DNA from: Atopobiaceae bacterium
GTDB lineage: Bacteria > Actinomycetota > Coriobacteriia > Coriobacteriales > Atopobiaceae
Length of the DNA: 35,634 nt
Direction: 5' to 3'
NCBI GenBank assembly: GCA_022482785.1
Contig: JAKVON010000019.1
Location: forward strand, 1-35,634
Positions 26,280-34,602 of this stretch are shown here, piece after piece. Below the pieces are notes generated by a model. The model was not told where the DNA came from and ran no database searches. It saw nothing but the letters and a program-made list of their open reading frames with translations. The position numbers were made by a program, and so were the translations under genes. Every line of letters starts with the position of its first letter. Within the stretch, counting starts at the first letter, position 1.

Positions 26280-27080
26280 TCAGCGCATGCCCAGGGCCAC
26301 GAGTCCTGCGACGAGGAGGGCGACGGCAGCCGCGGCGACGGCCTCGGGCCAGGAGAGGCGCTGCTCGTGCCAGCGGGTCCTTGCGGCCCCTCCCTCGTAG
26401 CTGCGTGCGTCGAGGGCGCGCGAGAGCCCCTCCGCGTGGCGGAGCGACATGGCGAGGAGCGGCACGAGCACGCCTGCGAAGGCCTGGGCCCTCCGCAGGG
26501 GGGTTCCCTCGGCGAGCGACGAGCCGCGCGAGCGCTGGGCGTCCATGACGGCCGAGGTGTCGTCGGCGAGGGTCGGCACGAAGCGCAGGGCGAGCGAGAG
26601 GACCATCGACCACTCGTGCGTGGGCGCCCCGACGAGCGAGAGCGGGGAGAGCAGCGCGTCGAACGCGTCCGTGAGGCGCGTCGGCGTCGTGGTGAGGGTC
26701 AGGAGGACCCCCAGGCACACCACGAGCGCGAGGCGCGTGGCGTAGAGCAGCGCCGCCCAGGCCCCCCCGGACCACACGCTCACCGGGCCCAGCGAGAAGA
26801 CGACGTCGCCCGTGTGCACCCAGAACAGGTTGAACAGGCCGGTGAGGGCGAAGAGGGCGAACAGGGGGCCCATGGAGGAGAGCACCTTCGAGACGGGCAC
26901 CCGCGAGAGCGCGAGCACGGCGAGGACGAAGGCGGTCACGAGCGCGAGCTGCCCCGGGCGCGAGACGAAGCAGGTGGCGACCATGCAGACGAGGGCGCAC
27001 GCGGACTTCGCCCGCCCGTCGAGGCGGTGGACGGGCGAGCTTGCGGGGAAGTAGTGCCCGAAGGTCATGTTCAGCGCCAT
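26280..27080 (-). CDS. ecfT: ECF transporter transmembrane component EcfT (riboflavin locus)
   Basis: Membrane scaffold of the second ECF module, 266 residues. It has several TM segments and the coupling motif region 'DAQRSRGSSLAEG' followed by 'SRALDARSYEG'. ATG at 27080 lies inside the end of the preceding ATPase gene (10-base overlap) with GGGAGG upstream, so translation is coupled. In the 136-base gap that follows (26144-26279), a small GGACC-TTCC-GGTCC hairpin at 26223-26236 precedes a short T run on the minus strand and may act as a weak terminator. Confidence 0.93.
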   Translation of the reverse strand: MALNMTFGHYFPASSPVHRLDGRAKSACALVCMVATCFVSRPGQLALVTAFVLAVLALSRVPVSKVLSSMGPLFALFALTGLFNLFWVHTGDVVFSLGPVSVWSGGAWAALLYATRLALVVCLGVLLTLTTTPTRLTDAFDALLSPLSLVGAPTHEWSMVLSLALRFVPTLADDTSAVMDAQRSRGSSLAEGTPLRRAQAFAGVLVPLLAMSLRHAEGLSRALDARSYEGGAARTRWHEQRLSWPEAVAAAAVALLVAGLVALGMR

Positions 27081-27925
27081 CCGGGCACCTCCCTCGCGAC
27101 GGCGTCCGCGAGCGCGTCGAGGTCGAGCGGCTCGCCGAGACGTCCCCTGGGAAGCCCGCGCCGCCTCTCGAGCCCGTGGGCGAAGGAGAGCGCGGCCGGG
27201 ATCCCGAGGCCGACGGCGACGAGCTCGGTCTCGTGCGCGAAGACCTCGCGCGGCGCGCCTTCCATGAGGAGGCGGCCCTGGCTCAGCACGACCACGCGGT
27301 CGCCCGTCGCCGCCATGTCCATCGAGTGGGTCACGAGCACGACGGTGGTCCCCGCGTCGCGGAGGTTCCCGACGACGGCCTCGAGGCGCCTCCTGCCCCG
27401 GGGGTCGAGGCCGGCGGTGGGCTCGTCCATGACGAGCACCTCGGGTCCCATGGCGAGCGTTCCCGCGATCGCGACCATGCGTCGCTGCCCGCCCGAGAGC
27501 TCGAAGGGCGAGAGGTCGAGCAGGGACTCGTCGAGCCCGACGAAGCCGATCGTCTCCGAGACCCGCCTTCTCGTCTCGTCCTCGCCGAGGCCGAGGTTGC
27601 GTGGCCCGTAGGCGATGTCCTCGGCCACGGTGTCGCAGAAGAGCTGGCGCTCGGGCATCTGCATCACGTATCCCACGCGGCCCTTGAGGGCCCGCCGGCA
27701 CCTCTTGTCCGACGTCGGCTGCCCGAGGACCCTGATCTCGCCGGAGTCCGGGAGGGAGAGGCCGCACAGAAGCCTGGCGAGCGTCGACTTGCCCGACCCC
27801 GTCTGCCCGACGATGCTGGTCAGATGGCCACGCTCCACCGCGAACGAGACCCCGTCCAGGGCTGGTCGAAAGCCCGTGCCGTACCCGTACGAGACCGCGC
27901 GGACGGAGACGACCTCCTCGCTCAT
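27071..27925 (-). CDS. ecfA: ECF transporter ATP-binding protein (second ATPase)
   Basis: One of two ATPases powering the ECF importer; 284 residues. It has Walker A 'GQTGSGKSTLARLL', the ECF-type Q-loop 'MPERQLFCDTVAEDIAYGP', signature 'LSGGQRRMVAIAG' and Walker B 'VLVMDEPTAGLD'. A C-terminal extension carries the dimerising region. ATG overlaps the stop of the upstream ATPase gene (ATGA). The 'QLFCDTV' Q-loop is shared with the second half of the fused ATPase at the left end of the window, marking both as EcfA2-like. Confidence 0.94.
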   Translation of the reverse strand: MSEEVVSVRAVSYGYGTGFRPALDGVSFAVERGHLTSIVGQTGSGKSTLARLLCGLSLPDSGEIRVLGQPTSDKRCRRALKGRVGYVMQMPERQLFCDTVAEDIAYGPRNLGLGEDETRRRVSETIGFVGLDESLLDLSPFELSGGQRRMVAIAGTLAMGPEVLVMDEPTAGLDPRGRRRLEAVVGNLRDAGTTVVLVTHSMDMAATGDRVVVLSQGRLLMEGAPREVFAHETELVAVGLGIPAALSFAHGLERRRGLPRGRLGEPLDLDALADAVAREVPGWR

Positions 27926-28785
27926 AGCCCCGCCCCCGTCCCGCACAGCTGGTCTGCGAGGTCGTCGGGATCGCAGGTCCATCGCACCTCGACGCCGCGG
28001 CCCTCGAGGGCGTCGCACGCCCGTGCCGCGAACGGCTCGTCGAGCCCGAACGAGCGGATCTCCCCCCCGTGGGAGAAGACCTCGCCCGGCGTCCCCTCGA
28101 GCGCGACGCGCCCGCGCTCGAGCACGACGACGCGGTCCGCCCCGAGGGCCTCCTCCATGAAGTGCGTGATGTGGACGATGGTCCTGCCGGCATCGTGCAG
28201 GCGCTCGATGACGTGCATGATCGAGCGCCTGCCACGCACGTCGAGCAGCGCCCCCGGCTCGTCGAGCACGATGAGCGACGGCTCCATGGCGAGGGTCCCG
28301 GCTATGGCGAGGCGCTGCTTCTGCCCCCCGGAGAGCCGCGTCGGGTCCGCGTCGGCGAGGCCGTCGAGCGCCACGCGCCGAAGCTCCCTCCGCACGCGGC
28401 GCGTGATCTCCTCCGCGGGCAGGCCGAGGTTCTCGGGGCCGAAGGCCACGTCGTCGGCCACGACGGTGGTCACGATCTGGTCGTCGGGGTTCTGGAAGAC
28501 GAGCCCGAGCGAGCGCCGTGCCTCGCGGTATCCCTGCCGGTCCACGCCGCCCTCGCCGAAGACGTCCCTTCCCGCGAGGCGCACGCGACCGGCGTCCGGC
28601 GCCACGAGGCCCGAGAGGATGCCCGCCAAGGTCGACTTGCCCGAGCCGTTCGCGCCCAGGACGCAGAGCCATTCGCCCTCGCCCACGTCGAGCGTGACGT
28701 CGTCGAGGGCAGGCCTCGGGCCGCCGTACGAGAGCGTGACGTGCTCGAGCCGCGCGAGGGCAGTGTCGGCCGATGCCGTGCCCAT
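27922..28785 (-). CDS. ecfA: ECF transporter ATP-binding protein (first ATPase)
   Basis: Partner ATPase of the ECF module, 287 residues. It has Walker A 'GANGSGKSTLAGIL', Q-loop 'FQNPDDQIVTTVVADDVAFGPENLG' (typical of EcfA1), signature 'LSGGQKQRLAIAGTLAM' and Walker B 'LIVLDEPGALLD', with GALLD where TAGLD is usual. Comparable decay of the D-loop is seen in the first half of the fused ATPase at the left end of the window. It starts seven bases after the ribU stop. Confidence 0.94.
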   Translation of the reverse strand: MGTASADTALARLEHVTLSYGGPRPALDDVTLDVGEGEWLCVLGANGSGKSTLAGILSGLVAPDAGRVRLAGRDVFGEGGVDRQGYREARRSLGLVFQNPDDQIVTTVVADDVAFGPENLGLPAEEITRRVRRELRRVALDGLADADPTRLSGGQKQRLAIAGTLAMEPSLIVLDEPGALLDVRGRRSIMHVIERLHDAGRTIVHITHFMEEALGADRVVVLERGRVALEGTPGEVFSHGGEIRSFGLDEPFAARACDALEGRGVEVRWTCDPDDLADQLCGTGAGL

Positions 28786-28792
28786 GCGATCC

Positions 28793-29368
28793 CTACCTGC
28801 CTATGACGCGGGAGACGGCCTTGTAGACGCCAGCCGTCACCCCGCAGTTGATGGCCAGCTTGAGGGCATTGAACGGCAGCAGGATCGGCACGATCATGGC
28901 CGCCACGTCCGCGACGGAGACCGCGGTGTAGAGAGGCGTCACGACGAGGTTGCCTGCTATGCAGGCGACGAGCGAGCAGGCGAATCCCAGGGCCATGCCA
29001 ACCGCGGCGCCGCGGCGGTCGCAGGCCCTCTGGTAGACGAGGCCCGCCGGCACGACGAGCGTCAGGGTCGAGACGATGCCCATGAGCCCGCCCCAGGGAT
29101 CCATCACGAGGTGGGGGACCCAGGAGAGCACCGAGACGAGCGCGCCGGTGGCAGGCCCGAAGGCGAACGAGGCCACCAGGCAGACGATGCCCGAGGGATC
29201 GTACATGAGGTAGGGGGCGGCGGGGAAGATCGGGATCTGGACGAAGCTCGCGACCATGCTCGCGGCGCAGAAGAGCGCCGAGAGCGCGATGCGCCGCGTG
29301 GTCCAGCCGCCTGCCTGCGCGGTGGTCGAATGGGTGTCATGCCTGTTCAGATTCGAGTTCTCGGCCAT
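28793..29368 (-). CDS. ribU: ECF transporter S component, riboflavin-specific (RibU-like)
   Basis: Membrane-embedded substrate-binding subunit, 191 residues with about six TM segments. The family pattern 'ALFCAASMVASFVQIPIFPAAPYLMYDPSGIVCLVASFAFGP' is visible. The FMN riboswitch in its leader is strong evidence that the substrate is riboflavin or a flavin precursor. ATG at 29368 has GGAGG seven bases before it. It leads the four-gene order S-A-A-T, giving a self-contained importer. Confidence 0.92.
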   Translation of the reverse strand: MAENSNLNRHDTHSTTAQAGGWTTRRIALSALFCAASMVASFVQIPIFPAAPYLMYDPSGIVCLVASFAFGPATGALVSVLSWVPHLVMDPWGGLMGIVSTLTLVVPAGLVYQRACDRRGAAVGMALGFACSLVACIAGNLVVTPLYTAVSVADVAAMIVPILLPFNALKLAINCGVTAGVYKAVSRVIGR

Positions 29369-29382
29369 GGCGGCCTCCGTCT

Positions 29383-29510
29383 CTCCCGTCCGGACTGTAA
29401 CCGTTGGCCCTGGACTCACACCAGGTCAGCCGCTTGCGCGGGTCGCGGGCTCCCAGGCGCGCACGCCTGGTTACCGCCAGTGGGGAATCTCGCCCCGCCC
29501 TGAGAATGCG
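29383..29510 (-). promoter_or_regulatory. FMN (RFN) riboswitch
   Basis: On the minus strand the leader contains, in order, the conserved blocks of the RFN element: TTCTCAGGGCGGGG, GATTCCCCACTGGCGGTAA, GAGCCCGCGA, GGTGTGAGTCC, GGGCCAACGGTTACAGTCC and GGACGGGAGA. Outer blocks ATTCTC and GGGAGA can close the P1 stem. It ends about 15 bases before the ribU start, overlapping the ribosome-site region, so FMN binding may hide the Shine-Dalgarno (GGAGG) or affect translation rather than form a classic terminator. The element implies that high FMN shuts off riboflavin import. Confidence 0.95.
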
Positions 29511-29771
29511 AGGAGAACTATAGCAGATGGCCGCAATGCGCGCTTGGGCGCATGGGGCCGTTCCGGGCCTCGGGCGTTAAGCCTTTCTTATGGAACGAGC
29601 CTTCTCCGTCCCCCGACAAGGTGGCACGAATTTCCGTCCGCAGGATATTTCGTCCCTCTGGCACGTTCGTCGCGGAAAATGCGACCAAATCGATGGCAAG
29701 TGAAGTAAGAAGACAGGGTAAGTGCTTCTGGAGCGCGACGCATGTCGAGAAGGAGAAAGGACGTAACCACC
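29511..29771. other. Intergenic region between the riboflavin locus and the RiPP peptide gene
   Basis: About 260 bases with no convincing ORF. It must hold the minus-strand promoter for the riboswitch/ribU and the plus-strand promoter for the peptide gene. The motif TGGCACG occurs twice (near 29622 and 29661), within AT-richer DNA than the surroundings. I could not place -35/-10 boxes with confidence. Confidence 0.5.
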
Positions 29772-29993
29772 ATGAACAAGGACCGGTACGAGAAGCTCTG
29801 CGGGAGCCCCGAGTTTCTTGCGAAGGCTAAGGCCTGCAAGGATGCCGCCGAGCTCAAGGCCCTGGCCGCCGAGCACGGTCTCGAGGGCACCGTCGAGGAG
29901 GCCTCCGAGGCCCTCGAGAAGCTCCGCGGCGGCGTCGAGGGCGAGCTCCAGAAGGCGGAGCTGGAGGGCGTGGCCGGCGGGCGCAAGTGCTAG
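29772..29993 (+). CDS. Nif11-like RiPP leader/precursor peptide with three-residue core
   Basis: Small acidic peptide of 73 residues. Residues 1-66 resemble the Nif11-like leader domain (helical, Ala/Glu/Leu-rich). The C-terminus 'LQKAELEGVAGG' is a classic double-glycine cleavage site for C39 peptidases. Only Arg-Lys-Cys (71-73) follows, so the mature core would be three residues with a single Cys. Further Cys are at 10 and 22 in the leader. ATG at 29772 has AAAGGA about ten bases upstream. It lies beside the NHLM-type export genes and a radical SAM maturase. A frameshift that hides a longer core is possible, but the stop is followed within 45 bases by a perfect hairpin, which argues the gene ends here. 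Confidence 0.85.
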   Translation: MNKDRYEKLCGSPEFLAKAKACKDAAELKALAAEHGLEGTVEEASEALEKLRGGVEGELQKAELEGVAGGRKC

Positions 29994-30036
29994 CTTCCCC
30001 GTGTCGCGTGATGCGACTCGCGAACTGCATCTGAGG

Positions 30037-30070
30037 AGAGGGGGAGCCGCCTTCGGGCGGCTCCCCCTCT
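30037..30070. terminator. Perfect 15-bp hairpin terminator, TTCG loop
   Basis: AGAGGGGGAGCCGCC at 30037-30051 pairs without mismatch to 30056-30070 across a TTCG loop. It sits 43 bases after the peptide stop codon, between the peptide gene and the convergent transporter gene. Neither side has a strong T run, but the stem is very stable and may block read-through in both directions. Confidence 0.75.
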
Positions 30071-30193
30071 CTGCCAGGTCCGAGGGCCATGGGGCAAGCA
30101 GCATGTCCCCGAACACCCCCTGCGACCACGAGCCCGGCGCCCGCGGGTCCTCCCCCCGACGTCACGCGTAGACAACGTCTTGGCACACGGCCC

Positions 30194-32407
30194 CTAGGCA
30201 TCCCTCGCGGGGGCGCCCCCGCCGGCCCGCGTCGCCGAGCTTGCTGCCTGGAGACGAGCTCGGCGAAGAGCCCGTCGCGCTCGATGAGCTCCTCGTAGGT
30301 CCCCTCCTCGGCGATCCTGCCCTCGTCGAGCACGAGGATCCGGTCGCAGGCCCGCACCGTCGAGAGGCGGTGGGCGATGACGATCCTCGTGCAATGAAGA
30401 GACGCCAACGAGTCCGCGACCCGCCGCTGCGTCACGTTGTCCAGGGCCGACGTCGCCTCGTCCAGGAGCAGGATCTTCGGCTTCTGGGCAATCGCCCGGG
30501 CGATGACGAGACGCTGCCGCTGCCCGCCTGAGATGCCGTTCTGGTCCTCGGAGATGAGGGTCTGCATTCCCATCGGCATGGCTCGGATGTCGTCGGCGAT
30601 GCCCGCCGTCTCGGCCGCCTCCCACGCGTCGTCTACGGTGAGCCAGGGGGCGGAGATGATGATGTTGTAGTAGATGTCCCCCAGGAAGAGCTTTCCGCCC
30701 TGCATGACCGTGCCGATTCTGCGCCTGAGCGATTCGAGGTCGATCTTGGAGAGGTCCTGGCCGTCGTAGTAGACGGCACCCTTCTCCGGGGACTCGAAGC
30801 CGAGCAGCAGCCGCAGCAGCGTCGACTTGCCGCATCCAGACTTGCCGACGACGGCAACGTACTCGCCGGGATTGATCTTGATCGAGAGGTCGCGGAACAG
30901 ATACGGCATGTCCTTGTCGTATCGAAACGAGGCGTGGCTCACCTCGATCCTGCCGCTCAGCTTCGTAATCGCGCTTCTGCTGCGATATCTCCGGCTCGGC
31001 CTCGAAGATGGGCTTGGCGAGCTCGAAGGCCGCAGAGCTCTCCGCGAGCTTCATGAGCTGCGAGAACAGGGTGACGAGGGCGGCGTCGATCGCGCCGTAG
31101 ATGAGGGTGAACGTGTAGTACTCGCCGCCCGGGTTGTGGTAGTAGGCGGCGACGCAGTAGTAGACGAGGCAGAAGAACAGCGGGACCACCGTCGGGATGA
31201 AGGAGCTCGCCTTCGACAGGACGGGCGTGTTGTAGGCCGCCTCGGCGCTCCTCTGGTAGGAGGCCGCCCACTTGGCGAACGCGCGCTTCTCGGCGCCGGC
31301 AACCCGCACCTTCTGGATGCCCGTGATGAGGGTATGGCTCACGCCGCTCGACGTGGAGGACGCCTGCAGCTTCCGGACGAGGTTGGCCTTCTTGGCGTGC
31401 ATGCACGCAAGCGCGAGCAGGAGGGTGAGCGCCACCTCGACGAGCACGTACGGCACGAGCTCGGGCTCGCTTACGAGCAGGTAGAGCAGGTAGAGCATGG
31501 TGAGGAGGAACATGGGGACGGCAGAGAGGAAGGTGTCCAGCACGGTGTCGCAGAAGGTGTTGATGTAGGTGGCCCTGCTCGCCAGCTCTCCCGAGCTGAA
31601 ACGTCGGAAGAAATCGGCGGGGAGGGTGAGGACGCGCATCATGAGGGCCGCCTGGACGCTCGCGCCCACGCGGGTCTTGGCCCTCTGCAGGAGGTAGCGC
31701 CCGATGGCCTTGAGGATGACGGAGAGGGTCATGCTCAGGCCTATCATCGTGACGAGGTAGACGAACGACACGTACGCCTCGGGCTTGATGGTCTGCCAGA
31801 TGAGGAACTCGCTGAAGTAGATCGTGACGACGCCGGCCAGGGCGGTTATGAGCAGCAGCAGCCCGATCCTCCCCACGTCGCTGGGGAGCAGCGCCGCGTG
31901 CATGAAGCGGAGCAGGTCGCGCCTGCCCATGCTCCGTGCCGGGAAGGGCTTGTAGAAGCAGATCGCCTCGCGCGCGAAGTCCTTGGCGCCCGCCTTCGTG
32001 ACGCGCACCCTCCTGCCCGTCGCGTGGTCGAGGTAGGCGAAGCCCCTGGTGCCGTCGGGCAGCAGGGCGACCGCCTCGCCCGTCTGCTTGAACGCGAGAT
32101 AGGGGCCGACGGACTCGTCCTGCCAGGTGTCGGTGAGGAAGACCGTCCGCCTCATGACGCCCGACGACTGCGTGAGGAACTCGAGCTGCTCGGTGAGCTC
32201 GGTCATCGACTCGGGAATGGGCTGGGGCTTGATGTGATAGAACTTCAGGATGTCGTCGAGCGCGCTCTTGAGCTGGATCTTCTCGTCCCGGTTCCGGGCG
32301 ATGGCCCTCCTGCCCATGACCACGCTGGCGAGGTTGAGGAAGGAGTCCTCGAAGAGTTCCTCGTCGAGGGCCTCCCTCTGCCGCATCTGGTCTTCGAACG
32401 AGCCCAT
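30194..32407 (-). CDS. NHLM-type bacteriocin ABC transporter, ATP-binding/permease subunit, frame-disrupted as sequenced
   Basis: Membrane exporter partner of the peptidase-containing ABC transporter. It has an N-terminal soluble region of about 170 residues, a six-helix ABC exporter TM domain, and an ABC ATPase domain with Walker A 'GKSGCGKSTLLRLL', signature 'ISGGQRQRLVIARAIAQ' and Walker B 'ILLLDEATSALD'. The layout fits the second ABC protein of NHLM systems. Two indels are needed: one extra base near 30965-30985, giving '...AITKLSGRIEVSHASFRYDKD', and one more near 30230-30240 to reach the TAG at 30194. Without the second the frame would run through the terminator into the peptide locus. 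ATG at 32407 starts 12 bases past the upstream stop. Confidence 0.85.
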   Translation of the reverse strand: MGSFEDQMRQREALDEELFEDSFLNLASVVMGRRAIARNRDEKIQLKSALDDILKFYHIKPQPIPESMTELTEQLEFLTQSSGVMRRTVFLTDTWQDESVGPYLAFKQTGEAVALLPDGTRGFAYLDHATGRRVRVTKAGAKDFAREAICFYKPFPARSMGRRDLLRFMHAALLPSDVGRIGLLLLITALAGVVTIYFSEFLIWQTIKPEAYVSFVYLVTMIGLSMTLSVILKAIGRYLLQRAKTRVGASVQAALMMRVLTLPADFFRRFSSGELASRATYINTFCDTVLDTFLSAVPMFLLTMLYLLYLLVSEPELVPYVLVEVALTLLLALACMHAKKANLVRKLQASSTSSGVSHTLITGIQKVRVAGAEKRAFAKWAASYQRSAEAAYNTPVLSKASSFIPTVVPLFFCLVYYCVAAYYHNPGGEYYTFTLIYGAIDAALVTLFSQLMKLAESSAAFELAKPIFEAEPEISQQKRDYEAERQDRGEPRLVSIRQGHAVSVPRPLDQDQSRRVRCRRRQVWMRQVDAAAAAARLRVPGEGCRLLRRPGPLQDRPRIAQAQNRHGHAGRKALPGGHLLQHHHLRPLAHRRRRVGGGRDGGHRRRHPSHADGNADPHLRGPERHLRRAAAASRHRPGDCPEAEDPAPGRGDVGPGQRDAAAGRGLVGVSSLHEDRHRPPPLDGAGLRPDPRARRGQDRRGGDLRGAHRARRALRRARLQAASSATRAGGGAPARDA

Positions 32408-32419
32408 CGCCTCCGCCCC

Positions 32420-34600
32420 CTACTCGCTCGAGATGAGGGTCGTGTACAGCCCGCCCTTGGCGTACAGCTCCTCGTGCGTCCCGCGCTCGACGACCGTGCC
32501 GTGGTCCATGACGATGATCTCGTCGCAGTCCCTGATGGTCGAGAGGCGGTGCGCGATGACGATCTCCGTGATGCCCCTCTCGTGGATCGTGCTCACGACG
32601 TCGCATTCCGTCTTGCTGTCGAGTGCGGAGGTCGCCTCGTCCATGACGATGACGGTCGGGTCCTGCGAGAGCACCCTCGCGATTTCGAGGCGCTGCCGCT
32701 GGCCTCCCGAGAGGTCCCTGCCGCCCTCGGAGATGCGGTAGTCGTACCCGCCCTCGCGCGCCATGATGTCGTCGTGGATCTGGGCGTCGCGCGCGGCGAG
32801 GACCACGTCGAAGTCCTCGATGGACTTGTTCCACATGCGGATGTTGTCGGCGATGGTGTCCTCGAACAGCGCGATGTCCTGCTCGACTACGGCCACCGAG
32901 CCCGTGAAGGTGCCACGGTCGATCTGGGCAGGGGTCTTGCCGTCGAAGAGGACCTGGCCCGACCAAGGCTGGTACAGGCCGGAGATGAGCTTCGTCAGGG
33001 TCGACTTGCCGCATCCCGAGGCACCGACGAACGCCACCTTCTGCCCGGGGCATATGTGCAGGTTGAAGTTCTTGATGAGGGGCGGCTCGAGCCTGGAGTA
33101 GCCGAAGGTGACGTTCTCGAGGATGACGTCGCCGCTGAGCTTGCTGCCCTCCGCGGCCTCGTCGGCGTCGTCCGAGGTCTCGAAGGCGACGTCGACGGGG
33201 TACTCCATGACGTCTTGGACCCGCTCCATGTTGGTGCGCATCTCCTGGATCTTCTGGGTCGTCTGGATGATCGAGTTGGCGGGGGTCATGAAGCCCAGGA
33301 GCAGTCCCTGGAACGCGAGGATCAGGCCGATCGAGAACTCCCCCCTGAGGACGAGGAAGACCCCGAGCACGAGGACGACGGCGTTGGCCATCGACGACAC
33401 GAGCTCCGGGACGATGCCGAGGCCGTTCTCGAGCTTCGTGAACCTCTGCGTCCCGCCGATCACCTTGGCCTGGTAGCCCGCCCATCGCTCGAAGAACCCG
33501 TTCTCCGCCCCGCTCGCCTTGATGGTCTCGACCATCTCGATCCCGGCGAGCGTGGTCCCGTAGAGCTTGCCCTGCGCCTGGACCTGCCCCCTCGTGATGT
33601 TGACCTTCTCCTTCGCCATGCGCTGCGAGACGAGGAGGTTGATGGCGGCAGAGGTGACGGCCAGCGCCGTGAGCATGATGTTGTACCTGAGCATGACGGC
33701 GAGGTAGAGGAGCATCAGGATGGCGTTCAGCACGAGGGGCCCGAACGTCTGGATGAAGGTGTTGGCGATGGTCTCGTTGCTCTCCTGCGTGGTCGAGATG
33801 TCGCCGCTCATCCGCTGCGAGAAGAACTCCATCGGCAGGCGCATCAGGTGCCAGAAGAACTCGGCGTTGGACATGACGGCGAACTTGCCGTTGATCTTCT
33901 CGGTGTAGGCGGCCTTGACCCAGTGCGTGACGAGCGTGAGCGTGGCGATGGTGCCCGCTATGAGGCAGAGGGGCCCCAGCCAGTCGGGATTCCTGCCGCT
34001 CAGCACCTCGTCCACGAAGACGAAGAGGATCACCGGGTCGACGAGGCCCGCCACCGACACGAGCACGGTCGTGAGGATGACGAACGCCACCACCGACGCG
34101 GACCCCTTGAGCCGCATCCTCGCGAACGAGAGGATCGAGGTCTGCCTGCCGGCGGGCTCGAACCGCTCTCCCGGGGAGAAGAGCAGGCAGATGCCGGTAT
34201 AGCTCACGTCGAACTCGTCCATGGGGACCGAGTAGGCGCCTATGCCCGGGTCGTTCAGGTACGCCCTGTTCCCACGGAAGCCGTCGAGCACGACGAAGTG
34301 GTTGAAGTTCCAGTGGATGATGCAGGGATAGGAGGCCCTCTTCTTGAGGTTCTCGATTCCGTAGCGGTATCCCTTGGCGACCATGCCGTACTTCTCGGCG
34401 GCCGTGAGCACGTTGCTCGCCTTCGCGCCGTCCCTGGAGACGCCGGAGTCCTCGCGGAGCTGGGCCAGGGGAACCCAGCGGCCGTAGTAGGCGAGGACCA
34501 TCGCGAGGCAGGCCGCCCCGCACTCGAGCGACTCCATCTGCATGACGACGGGCACCTTCGCGACGCCGCCCGTCTGGGGCTTGCTGTGCGCGCGAGGCAT
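32420..34600 (-). CDS. C39 peptidase-containing ABC transporter (NHLM/PCAT family)
   Basis: Cleaves double-glycine leaders and exports the core peptide; 726 residues. The N-terminal C39 papain-like peptidase has catalytic Cys27 in 'MESLECGAACLAMVLAYYG', His101 in 'HWNFNHFVVLDG' and Asp117 in 'LNDPGIG'. A six-helix exporter domain follows, then the ATPase with Walker A 'GASGCGKSTLTKLI' near 525, signature 'LSGGQRQRLEIARVL' and 'VIVMDEATSALD'. All three catalytic residues are present, so it should be active. It starts two bases after the HlyD-like gene stop, so it is coupled to it. Its likely substrate is the Nif11-like peptide ending GG-RKC at 29772-29993. Confidence 0.95.
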   Translation of the reverse strand: MPRAHSKPQTGGVAKVPVVMQMESLECGAACLAMVLAYYGRWVPLAQLREDSGVSRDGAKASNVLTAAEKYGMVAKGYRYGIENLKKRASYPCIIHWNFNHFVVLDGFRGNRAYLNDPGIGAYSVPMDEFDVSYTGICLLFSPGERFEPAGRQTSILSFARMRLKGSASVVAFVILTTVLVSVAGLVDPVILFVFVDEVLSGRNPDWLGPLCLIAGTIATLTLVTHWVKAAYTEKINGKFAVMSNAEFFWHLMRLPMEFFSQRMSGDISTTQESNETIANTFIQTFGPLVLNAILMLLYLAVMLRYNIMLTALAVTSAAINLLVSQRMAKEKVNITRGQVQAQGKLYGTTLAGIEMVETIKASGAENGFFERWAGYQAKVIGGTQRFTKLENGLGIVPELVSSMANAVVLVLGVFLVLRGEFSIGLILAFQGLLLGFMTPANSIIQTTQKIQEMRTNMERVQDVMEYPVDVAFETSDDADEAAEGSKLSGDVILENVTFGYSRLEPPLIKNFNLHICPGQKVAFVGASGCGKSTLTKLISGLYQPWSGQVLFDGKTPAQIDRGTFTGSVAVVEQDIALFEDTIADNIRMWNKSIEDFDVVLAARDAQIHDDIMAREGGYDYRISEGGRDLSGGQRQRLEIARVLSQDPTVIVMDEATSALDSKTECDVVSTIHERGITEIVIAHRLSTIRDCDEIIVMDHGTVVERGTHEELYAKGGLYTTLISSE

Positions 34601-34602
34601 CC

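Noticed and set aside
29818..30171. Longer core for the RiPP precursor through a plus-one frameshift after the double glycine
   Set aside because: The alternative frame runs through the perfect terminator hairpin and looks random. The short reading is better supported, though not proven.
29854..30193. C-terminal extension of the NHLM ATP-binding subunit past 30194
   Set aside because: It would cross the terminator and overlap the peptide gene on the other strand. The sequence is low-complexity Arg/Pro/Gly, unlike an ABC protein.
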